64,000 bases of DNA from the NCBI GenBank assembly GCA_019753105.1, contig JAIELJ010000005.1:163922-227921 (forward strand), written 5' to 3'. The notes below the pieces were generated by a model, which was given only the letters and a program-made list of their open reading frames with translations, did no database searches and was not told where the DNA came from. Shown piece by piece: positions 57,550 through 64,000 of the stretch. The translations under genes were made by a program, and so were the position numbers. How positions within the stretch are numbered: the first letter of the stretch is position 1; the number at the start of each line of letters is the position of its first letter. Source of the DNA: Hyphomonadaceae bacterium. GTDB lineage: Bacteria > Pseudomonadota > Alphaproteobacteria > Caulobacterales > Aquidulcibacteraceae.

Positions 57550-58471
57550 GCAACGCTGTGCTGTCGTGGCCGTGCTGGGCGCGCCGAACGCCGGGAAATC
57601 AACGCTGGTGAACACCCTCGTGGGCGCGAAGGTCGCGGCGGTGACGCAAAAGGTGCAGACGACACGCGCTCTGGTGCGCGGCATCGCCATGCGCGATCAG
57701 ACGCAGCTGATCTTGATCGATACGCCCGGCGTGTTCGCGCCGAAGAAGCGGTTGGAGCGCGCGATGGTGGCGGCCGCGTGGAGCGCGCTTGAGGGCGCGG
57801 ATGCGATTATTCACGTCGTCGATGCGGCCGCACAGGTTGGCACGGACAAGGCGGCCGCCGATGCGCGTTCTGTTGAGGACGCTGCGGCGATCTCGGCGAA
57901 GTTGAAGGACATGAATCTGGCGTCGATCCTGGTGCTGAACAAAGTCGATGTCGTGCCGCGTCCGGCGCTGCTGCAGCTGACCACGAAGCTGGTTGAAGAG
58001 GGCCTCTACACCGACGTCTTCATGATCTCGGCCAAGAAGGGCGACGGCGTCGATGATATCGCGCGCACGCTGACCGAGCGCGCGCCAGAGGGGCCGTGGC
58101 TCTTCCCGGAAGATCAGACAATGGACGCACCCGCGCGCGTGCTCGCCGCCGAGATCACGCGTGAGAAGGCGTTTCTGCGTTTGCATGAAGAATTGCCGTA
58201 CGAACTGACGGTCGAGACCGACACATGGGAAGAGCGCAAGGACGGCTCGGCTAAGATCGATCAGACCATCTACGTTTCGCGCGAAAGCCAGCGCAAGATC
58301 GCGATCGGCGCCGGCGGCCAGACCATCAAAACGATCGGCGAATTGGCGCGCAAGGAAATGGAAGCGGCTTTTGACCGGCGCATTCACCTCTTCCTACACG
58401 TGAAGCTCCGCGAAAACTGGAGCGAGGAACGCGCGCTCTATCAACGGCTCGGGCTGGACTATGAAGCCTGA
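57542..58471 (+). CDS. era: GTPase Era
   Basis: A 309-residue GTPase that binds the 3' end of 16S rRNA in 30S assembly. G1 GAPNAGKST (13-21), G3 DTPGVF, G4 NKVD and a C-terminal KH domain with the GAGGQTIKTIGELARKEME segment are visible. It overlaps rnc and is overlapped by the next gene (11 bp). RimM (6.0 kb) and Era act on the same assembling particle. Confidence 0.97.
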   Translation: MSEQRCAVVAVLGAPNAGKSTLVNTLVGAKVAAVTQKVQTTRALVRGIAMRDQTQLILIDTPGVFAPKKRLERAMVAAAWSALEGADAIIHVVDAAAQVGTDKAAADARSVEDAAAISAKLKDMNLASILVLNKVDVVPRPALLQLTTKLVEEGLYTDVFMISAKKGDGVDDIARTLTERAPEGPWLFPEDQTMDAPARVLAAEITREKAFLRLHEELPYELTVETDTWEERKDGSAKIDQTIYVSRESQRKIAIGAGGQTIKTIGELARKEMEAAFDRRIHLFLHVKLRENWSEERALYQRLGLDYEA

Positions 58472-59099
58472 GCCCTGGGCGGGGGCACATCGGCTGAACG
58501 CCTATATAGACAACTGGAGGAGCGTCGGCGTCATCGAGTTCGCAAATGGCGCGCGTGCCGTAGGCCCCCGACCTAACTTGCCGATGAACGGCTACCTGTT
58601 TTGGACTTACGCTCCGCTGTCCGTGCAAGACATTGCAGCAGCAGAGATGGAGCTGGGATTGTCGATCCCGGCGCCCTTAAGATCGTTCTATTCCTATAGC
58701 AACGGCGCCAGATTGCTTGGATGCATCTGCATCGATGGCGTACCTGCACAACGCACGCGTAGTTTGGATAGCCCACAGCCAGTTGATCTCTTGCTGAGTA
58801 ACATCCTACGCCCGAATGGCGCATTCGTTTTCGGATCAATGACGGGTTGGTCCGCGAGTGTTAAGCTCGGAATGTGGCCTAACGGGCAGGTCTTTCCTGT
58901 CAACGAGCAGACGCTGGAAGCGATTGGTAGCGGTTGGCAAACGTTCGACGCGTTTGTGTTCGGTGAGATGAGTCGGCTCGCCGCGCTGCACGATGAACGG
59001 GGCTTGTTCACTGGGACATACGCGCAATGTCTGCCGACGGATGCGACGCACTTGGAAGTAGAAAGACCAAACGGACGTCCTGACTATGGAATGGATTGA
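58461..59099 (+). CDS. SMI1/KNR4 (SUKH)-like protein wedged between era and recO
   Basis: A 212-residue protein without signal peptide. The segment APLSVQDIAAAEMELGLSIPAPLRSFYSYSNGARLL (given only partly here: LSVQDIAAAEMELGLSIP, then FYSYSNGARLL) matches the SUKH core pattern of an amphipathic helix, LP..LR.F and an NG turn. SUKH proteins are often immunity proteins against polymorphic toxins but also occur alone. It overlaps era by 11 bp and recO by 14 bp, so it is translated within the operon. Its codon use is less GC-rich than era or recO, suggesting acquisition. No toxin gene is nearby. Confidence 0.6.
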   Translation: MKPEPWAGAHRLNAYIDNWRSVGVIEFANGARAVGPRPNLPMNGYLFWTYAPLSVQDIAAAEMELGLSIPAPLRSFYSYSNGARLLGCICIDGVPAQRTRSLDSPQPVDLLLSNILRPNGAFVFGSMTGWSASVKLGMWPNGQVFPVNEQTLEAIGSGWQTFDAFVFGEMSRLAALHDERGLFTGTYAQCLPTDATHLEVERPNGRPDYGMD

Positions 59100-59814
59100 T
59101 GACGCCATTGTTCTCGGCGCGCGGCATTTCGGTGAGGGCAAGCTCGTCGCCGAAGTGTTTTCGCGCGAGCACGGGCGCTTTGGCGGCGTCGTGCATGCGG
59201 GGCGAAAGTCGCAGCCGATTTTGCAGTCGGGCAATGTCGTGCACGCGGGCTGGAAGGCGCGGCTCTCGGAGCAGCTTGGCTTCTACAGCCCGCTCGAATT
59301 GATCGAGCCGCACGCGACGCGTTTGCTCGATGATCCGATCGCGCTGGCCGGTTTGTCGTCCGCCGTGTCGCTCATTCGTGGAGCGACGCCCGAGCGGCAG
59401 GCTTATCCGCAACTTTATGACGCGCTCATCGTGTTGATCGAGGCGATGCCGCACACCGATGTTTGGCCGGCGCTCTATACCCGCTACGAATTGGGTTTGC
59501 TCGCGGCGCTCGGTTACGGGCTCGATCTGACGCGGTGTGCGGTCACAGGCGAGACGGAGGGGCTCGCTTGGGTCAGCCCGCGGACCGGGCGGGCGGCGAC
59601 GGCGGAGGCGGGCGCGCCGCATGCGGATTTACTGCTCCGGCTGCCGCCGTTCCTGGTTGATGCGGATGCGGAACTAAAGTCCGGCGATGTGGCCGACGCC
59701 TTCGCTTTATCCGGATATTTCCTGGAACGCCGCTTGTTCGACCATCGCGGCGAAGGCATGCCCGACCAGCGCAGGCGGCTGATCGAGCGCTTGGGCTTTG
59801 CCGGACGACTCTGA
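59086..59814 (+). CDS. recO: DNA repair protein RecO
   Basis: A 242-residue protein that works with RecR to load RecA onto SSB-coated DNA. The N-terminal OB fold begins EWIDDAIVLGARHFGEGKLVAEVFSREHGRFGGVVHAGRK (family pattern GEGKLV.EVFSREHG), followed by an all-helical domain. The residual zinc-finger region is reduced (RCAVTGE). It is the last gene before parC in this group and functionally pairs with the ssb at 25.7 kb. Confidence 0.92.
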   Translation: MEWIDDAIVLGARHFGEGKLVAEVFSREHGRFGGVVHAGRKSQPILQSGNVVHAGWKARLSEQLGFYSPLELIEPHATRLLDDPIALAGLSSAVSLIRGATPERQAYPQLYDALIVLIEAMPHTDVWPALYTRYELGLLAALGYGLDLTRCAVTGETEGLAWVSPRTGRAATAEAGAPHADLLLRLPPFLVDADAELKSGDVADAFALSGYFLERRLFDHRGEGMPDQRRRLIERLGFAGRL

Positions 59815-59858
59815 TCTAACGGCGCAGAAAGACGCGCACTCGTTTCGGAGAGCCAAGA

Positions 59859-62102
59859 ATGGCTGACGATATTACTAGGTCGCCGGAAGAAGGCGGCCGC
59901 ATTGTTGAGGAAGCGATCGGCGAGGCGCTGGCGAAGCGTTATCTCTCTTACGCGCTTTCGACGATCACGAGCCGCGCGCTGCCGGATGTGCGCGATGGCC
60001 TGAAGCCGGTGCACCGGCGCGTGCTCTTTGCGATGCGGCGGCTGAATCTTGGGCCGGATGCTGCGTATCGTAAGTCGGCGAAAGTCGTAGGCGATGTGAT
60101 GGGTGACTTTCACCCGCACGGCGACCAATCGATTTATGACGCGCTCGTGCGCCTCGCGCAGGATTTCAACTCGCGCTATCCGCTGATCGACGGGCAAGGT
60201 AATTTCGGCAATATCGACGGCGATAACCCCGCCGCCATGCGCTACACCGAAAGCCGCATGACGGCGGCTGCGGTCGCGCTGCTCGAAGGCATCGACGAGA
60301 ACGCTGTCGATTTCCGGCCGAGCTATGACGGCACCAAAGAAGAGCCGGTCGTTCTTCCCGCTGCGTTTCCAAATTTGTTGGCAAACGGATCGAGCGGCAT
60401 CGCTGTCGGCATGGCGACGAACATTCCGCCGCACAATGTCGCCGAATTGATCGATGGCGCGTTGATGCTGATCGAGAACGGCAAAGCGACGACGGATGAT
60501 TTGCTCACCGTGATCCCCGGTCCGGATTTTCCGACCGGCGGCATCGTTGTCGAACCACCGGAGAATATCCGCGAAGCGTATGAAACGGGCCGCGGCGGTT
60601 TCCGCGTGCGCGCGCGCTGGCAGACGGAAGATCTCGGGCGCGGCATGTGGCGCATCGTCGTCACTGAGATTCCGCATCTGGTGCAGAAGTCGAAGCTGGT
60701 TGAGCAGCTGGCGGGGCTGATCGAAGCCAAGAAGGCTCCGCTCTTGGGCGATGTACGCGACGAGAGCGCTGAGGACATGCGCCTCGTGCTGGAGCCGAAG
60801 TCGCGCACCGTAGAGCCGGAAGTGATGATGGAGAGCTTGTTCAAGCTCTCGGCGCTGGAAACGCGGATTTCGCTCAACATGAACGTGCTCGACGCCGATG
60901 GCGCGCCGCGCGTGATGAGCTTGAAGGAAGTCTTACGCGCCTTCCTCGATCACCGGCGCGACGTGTTGCAGCGGCGGACAGCGCATCGGCTTGAGAAGAT
61001 TGCGCAGCGTTTGGACGTGTTGGCCGGCCTGCTGATCGTCTTCCTCAATCTGGATGAAGTGATCCGGATCATTCGCAACGAGGATGATCCGAAGGCGAAG
61101 CTGATTGAGCGCTTTAAGCTCAATGAGACGCAAGCTGAGGCCATTCTCAACACGCGCCTGCGCCAGTTGCGCAAGCTTGAAGAGATGGAAATCCGCCGCG
61201 AGGATGCGGCGCTGCGCGAGGAGCAGAAAGAGCTCCAAGGCCTGCTCGAAGATACGCGCAAGCAGTGGCGCAAGATCAGCGCCGAGTTGAAGGAGACGCG
61301 CAAAGCGTTCGGCCCAGGCACGGCTTGGGGTAAGCGGCGCACAGAATTGGGCCAAGCCGCGGCGGTGTCGGGCGATATTGACGTCGAAGCGTTCGTGACG
61401 CGCGAGCCTGTCACGGTCGTGCTCTCAGAGAAGGGTTGGGTGCGCGCCTTGAAGGGCCATGTCGCTGACCTCAGTGAGATCAAATACAAAGAAGGCGACG
61501 GGCCGCAGCACATCGTGCAGTGCGAGACGACCGATAAGCTCCTGCTGTTCGCATCCGATGGCCGCGCCTTCACGCTCGACGCGCACAAGCTGCCGGGCGG
61601 ACGCGGCCATGGTGAGCCGATCCGATTGCAGATCGAACTTGGTGACATCGACGAGGCGGTGGCGCTGTTCGTTTACGAAGAGGGTTCGAAGCGCGTTGTG
61701 GCGAGCCATGAGGGTTACGGCTTTGTCGTCGCTGAGAGCGAGATGCTGGCGTCGAAGCGTTCGGGCAAGCAGATCCTCAACGGGCGCGCGATGCAGGCGG
61801 CGAAGGTCGAGGGCGATCAGGTGGCGGTGATCGGCGAGCGCAAGAAGCTGCTTGTTTTCCCGCTCTCGGAGTTGCCGGAGATGACGCGCGGCAAGGGCGT
61901 CAAGCTGCAGAGCTACCACGATCGCGGCCTCGCCGACGTGAAAGTGTTCTCCAAGGACGAGGGCCTGACCTGGACCGATGGCGCGGGCCGCGTGCGCGTG
62001 GTGGCCGAGTGGAAAGAGTTCAAAGGCAAGCGCGGCGGCGCGGGTAAGGTGGCGCCGAAGGGCTTTTCGCGTTCTGGGCGCTTCTCCGACGTGATTGGCT
62101 AG
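59859..62102 (+). CDS. parC: DNA topoisomerase IV subunit A
   Basis: A 747-residue subunit of the decatenating type II topoisomerase. The catalytic Tyr129 lies in MRYTES. The quinolone-determining loop reads HPHGDQSIYDAL, with Gln90 at the Ser position and Asp94 at the acidic one. The C-terminal domain is shorter than that of GyrA and lacks a clear GyrA-box, which distinguishes the two. parC is in its usual alphaproteobacterial place after recO; parE is not in the window. Confidence 0.95.
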   Translation: MADDITRSPEEGGRIVEEAIGEALAKRYLSYALSTITSRALPDVRDGLKPVHRRVLFAMRRLNLGPDAAYRKSAKVVGDVMGDFHPHGDQSIYDALVRLAQDFNSRYPLIDGQGNFGNIDGDNPAAMRYTESRMTAAAVALLEGIDENAVDFRPSYDGTKEEPVVLPAAFPNLLANGSSGIAVGMATNIPPHNVAELIDGALMLIENGKATTDDLLTVIPGPDFPTGGIVVEPPENIREAYETGRGGFRVRARWQTEDLGRGMWRIVVTEIPHLVQKSKLVEQLAGLIEAKKAPLLGDVRDESAEDMRLVLEPKSRTVEPEVMMESLFKLSALETRISLNMNVLDADGAPRVMSLKEVLRAFLDHRRDVLQRRTAHRLEKIAQRLDVLAGLLIVFLNLDEVIRIIRNEDDPKAKLIERFKLNETQAEAILNTRLRQLRKLEEMEIRREDAALREEQKELQGLLEDTRKQWRKISAELKETRKAFGPGTAWGKRRTELGQAAAVSGDIDVEAFVTREPVTVVLSEKGWVRALKGHVADLSEIKYKEGDGPQHIVQCETTDKLLLFASDGRAFTLDAHKLPGGRGHGEPIRLQIELGDIDEAVALFVYEEGSKRVVASHEGYGFVVAESEMLASKRSGKQILNGRAMQAAKVEGDQVAVIGERKKLLVFPLSELPEMTRGKGVKLQSYHDRGLADVKVFSKDEGLTWTDGAGRVRVVAEWKEFKGKRGGAGKVAPKGFSRSGRFSDVIG

Positions 62103-62227
62103 GGGCTCATAAGGAGCCTCGCCGCTCGTTTTAGAGACGGCGGTCACACCTGGAATGACGTGCGTTTCCCGTGGCTCTGTTATAAACAGCCCCTGACTCG
62201 CGAGCGTTGCGAGTAGAGGGAGCGTCA

Positions 62228-62803
62228 ATGACACTCATCATTGTCCTGATCATCGTCGCCGTTCTGGTCGTGCTGGTGATCGGTATTTACAACCGCCTGG
62301 TCGCCTTGCGGCAAAACTGCAATCAGGCTTTCGCCGACGTCGATGTGCAGCTGAAGCAGCGCCACGACCTCATCCCGAACCTGGTTGAGACCGTGAAGGG
62401 CTATGCCGCGCACGAGGCCGGCACGCTCGAAGCGGTGATCCAAGCGCGCAACGCCGCTGTCAGCGCTGAGCGCACCGGCGATCCCAAAGCGATGGGCGCG
62501 GCCGAAGGCATACTGGGCCAAGCATTGGGGCGCCTGATTGCGCTCTCTGAGGCCTATCCGGACCTCAAGGCCAACACCAACTTCCAGCAGCTGCAAGCTG
62601 AACTCTCGGACATCGAGAACAAGCTCGCCGCCGCCCGCCGCTTCTTCAACAACGCTGTCGGCGAATACAATACGGCGCGCGAACAATTCCCGGCGGTGAT
62701 CTTCGCCGGCATGTTCGGCTTCGGCCCGCGCGATTTCTTCGACGTCGGCGAAGACACGCGCGCGCAAATGGATGCCGCTCCTCCGCAGGTGAAGTTCAAC
62801 TAA
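62228..62803 (+). CDS. lemA: LemA-family membrane-anchored protein
   Basis: A 191-residue protein with one N-terminal transmembrane helix (TLIIVLIIVAVLVVLVIGIY) and a helical-bundle LemA domain: VDVQLKQRHDLIPNLVETVKGY and a C-terminal RRFFNNAVGEYNTAREQFPA. Its role is unknown. ATG 62228 is chosen because GAGGGAG lies 6 nt upstream; the TTG at 62207 has no such site. It is followed 12 bp later by an M48 protease gene, a common LemA partner. Confidence 0.92.
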   Translation: MTLIIVLIIVAVLVVLVIGIYNRLVALRQNCNQAFADVDVQLKQRHDLIPNLVETVKGYAAHEAGTLEAVIQARNAAVSAERTGDPKAMGAAEGILGQALGRLIALSEAYPDLKANTNFQQLQAELSDIENKLAAARRFFNNAVGEYNTAREQFPAVIFAGMFGFGPRDFFDVGEDTRAQMDAAPPQVKFN

Positions 62804-62815
62804 GGACTTACCCAA

Positions 62816-63865
62816 GTGGGCGGCGCCTACGGCCTTCAGACTCACATTTGGGGCAACAACTGGAAGACCGTCCTGCTTATGGCCGGTTTTCCAGTCTTGT
62901 TGTTGCTGCTGACCTACGCGCTCTTCCTGCTCTTCGCTGGCTTTACCGGCATGAGCGTGGGGCCTGACCCGACAGCGGGTTATTTCATCTGGGCGGGCCA
63001 AGCCCTGGCGCAATCTTGGCCGTTCGCCATAGCGGGCGCGATACTTTGGTTCGGCATCGCCTACGCCTTCTATCAAAACATGATCGACGCGGCGACTGGC
63101 GCCAAGAAGGTCGAGCGCCGCGAAGAGCCGAAGCTCTACAATCTGCTTGAGAACCTCTGCATTTCGCGCGGCATTACGATGCCGGCGCTGCGCATCATGG
63201 AAACCGATGCGCTGAACGCGTTCGCGACGGGGCTCCACAAAGGCCAATACTCGATCACCGTGACGCGTGGGCTGATGAACACGTTGAACGATGAAGAGCT
63301 GGAGGCGGTGCTCGCGCACGAGCTGACGCACATTCGCAATGCCGACGTGCGGCTGCTCGTGATCGCCGTCATCTTCGTTGGCATTTTCTCTTTCGTCGGT
63401 GAGATCGCGTTTCGGGGCCTGCGCTTTGGCAGCGTCGGCGGTGGCGGCGGTTCGCGCCGATCGGGCGGCGGGCGCGATAGCGGCGGCGGTGCGATCATCG
63501 CCATTCTGGTGGCGCTGGTGATCATCGCGATCGCCTATGGCCTAGCGATCGTCATTCGCTTCGCCATGTCGCGCAAACGCGAGTATCTCGCCGATGCGGG
63601 AGCGGTTGAATTGACCAAGAATCCCGACGCCATGATCTCGGCGCTACAGAAGATTTCCGGCAATGCGATCGTCGCCAGCGCGCCGTCGGAAGTGCGCGAG
63701 ATGTTCATCGAGAACCCGCACTCCGATTTCGCCGGCATGTTCGCAACCCACCCGCCCATCGAAAAGCGCATCGAGGCGCTGGCGAAGTTCGCGGGCGGAC
63801 GCGTTGCCGTGCCGGTTGCTGCGCCTGCTGCGGCCCCTGCGGGTAAAGCTGGGCCTTGGGGCTAG
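62816..63865 (+). CDS. Membrane-embedded M48-family metalloprotease (HtpX-like)
   Basis: A 349-residue zinc protease. Transmembrane segments lie at about 18-43, 68-90, 178-198 and 225-250. The zinc motif is His168-Glu169-x-x-His172 (AHELTHIRNADV), with the third ligand expected in REYLADAGAVEL. A glycine-rich loop (GSVGGGGGSRRSGGGRDSGGG) is unusual. It starts at GTG 62816 with AAGGA upstream, just after lemA. M48 membrane proteases act in envelope protein quality control. The last 135 bp of the window hold no complete gene. Confidence 0.9.
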   Translation: MGGAYGLQTHIWGNNWKTVLLMAGFPVLLLLLTYALFLLFAGFTGMSVGPDPTAGYFIWAGQALAQSWPFAIAGAILWFGIAYAFYQNMIDAATGAKKVERREEPKLYNLLENLCISRGITMPALRIMETDALNAFATGLHKGQYSITVTRGLMNTLNDEELEAVLAHELTHIRNADVRLLVIAVIFVGIFSFVGEIAFRGLRFGSVGGGGGSRRSGGGRDSGGGAIIAILVALVIIAIAYGLAIVIRFAMSRKREYLADAGAVELTKNPDAMISALQKISGNAIVASAPSEVREMFIENPHSDFAGMFATHPPIEKRIEALAKFAGGRVAVPVAAPAAAPAGKAGPWG

Positions 63866-64000
63866 TTTCAGGCCTTGGTGCTCAACGCGCACGCATGCAA
63901 CCTCGCGCTTCCTATGAAGCCGAAGGGCGAGACGCTGAGCTGACGCGCTAAGGCGCCGAAGGATAGAGAGATACTGCGCGTTTCGCTCAGCGTCCCCGCG

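Noticed and set aside
62103..62140. GGCTC-ATAAG-GAGCC hairpin after parC
   Set aside because: A 5-bp stem without a following T run is too weak to call a terminator, although it is suitably placed.
1..64000. tRNA, rRNA, CRISPR arrays, prophage or intact insertion sequences
   Set aside because: I looked for tRNA-like cloverleaf ends, regularly spaced repeats, transposase motifs and terminal repeats, and saw none. Short intergenic palindromes are the only repeats. A covariance-model search could still find a small RNA I cannot see by eye.

Overview
The window is a contiguous, GC-rich stretch of an alphaproteobacterial chromosome, most like Caulobacterales/Hyphomonadaceae. Three things point there: the conserved gene orders (ffh-rpsP-rimM-trmD-rplS beside mtaB-ftsY-yciB; gyrA-coaD-cyclophilins-queA-tgt; rsh-pyrE-pdxJ-acpS-lepB-rnc-era-recO-parC), LexA boxes of the alphaproteobacterial GTTC-N7-GTTC type, and many secreted S9 peptidases and small lipoproteins. 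I saw no rRNA or tRNA gene, CRISPR array, prophage or intact insertion sequence. Almost all of the window is core chromosome.

Layout. 1-8.8 kb (mostly minus strand): septation protein YciB (cut by the window edge), a divergent cyclophilin-like lipoprotein, ftsY and mtaB, then the ribosome/SRP operon ffh-rpsP-rimM-trmD-orphan-rplS, in which rimM carries a 262-residue Ala/Lys/Pro tail at its N-terminus. 9-20.5 kb: two secreted S9 peptidases, an FAD oxidoreductase, an orphan sensor kinase, oxyR, and dapF followed by small accessory genes. 20.5-26.4 kb: a periplasmic protein, then ygiD-uvrA and ssb, divergent and separated by two LexA boxes. 26.4-30.1 kb: accessory metabolism (LLM flavoprotein, sulfotransferase-like protein, EamA transporter, SodC). 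30.2-37.6 kb: the tightly overlapping gyrA-coaD-ppi-ppiB-HD protein-queA-tgt operon. 37.6-49.3 kb: lipoprotein, hrpB, PLP dehydratase, lytic transglycosylase, dapA-smpB-TPR genes, a 658-bp gene-free stretch, then ankyrin, alanine-zipper and L,D-transpeptidase envelope genes. 49.3-62.1 kb: UDG and NYN proteins, folK, rpoZ-rsh-pyrE-pdxJ-acpS and lepB-rnc-era-(SUKH-like)-recO-parC. 62.2-63.9 kb: lemA with an M48 membrane protease.

Functionally the window joins co-translational targeting (FtsY, Ffh, LepB), tRNA modification (MtaB, TrmD, QueA, Tgt), ribosome assembly (RimM, S16, L19, Era, RNase III), topology and repair (GyrA, ParC, UvrA, SSB, RecO, UDG), stringent response (Rsh with omega) and cell-wall supply and turnover (DapA, DapF, Slt, L,D-transpeptidase).

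I found no clear new multi-gene system. The points most worth a second look are the RimM extension, a SUKH-like gene wedged with overlaps between era and recO, a queuine/preQ1 transglycosylase that lacks two of its three zinc cysteines, a SodC with a His-to-Glu zinc ligand, non-canonical quinolone-determining residues in GyrA, the alanine-zipper lipoprotein/L,D-transpeptidase pair, and the double SOS-box intergenic region. All functional statements come from reading motifs by eye; no database search was run.
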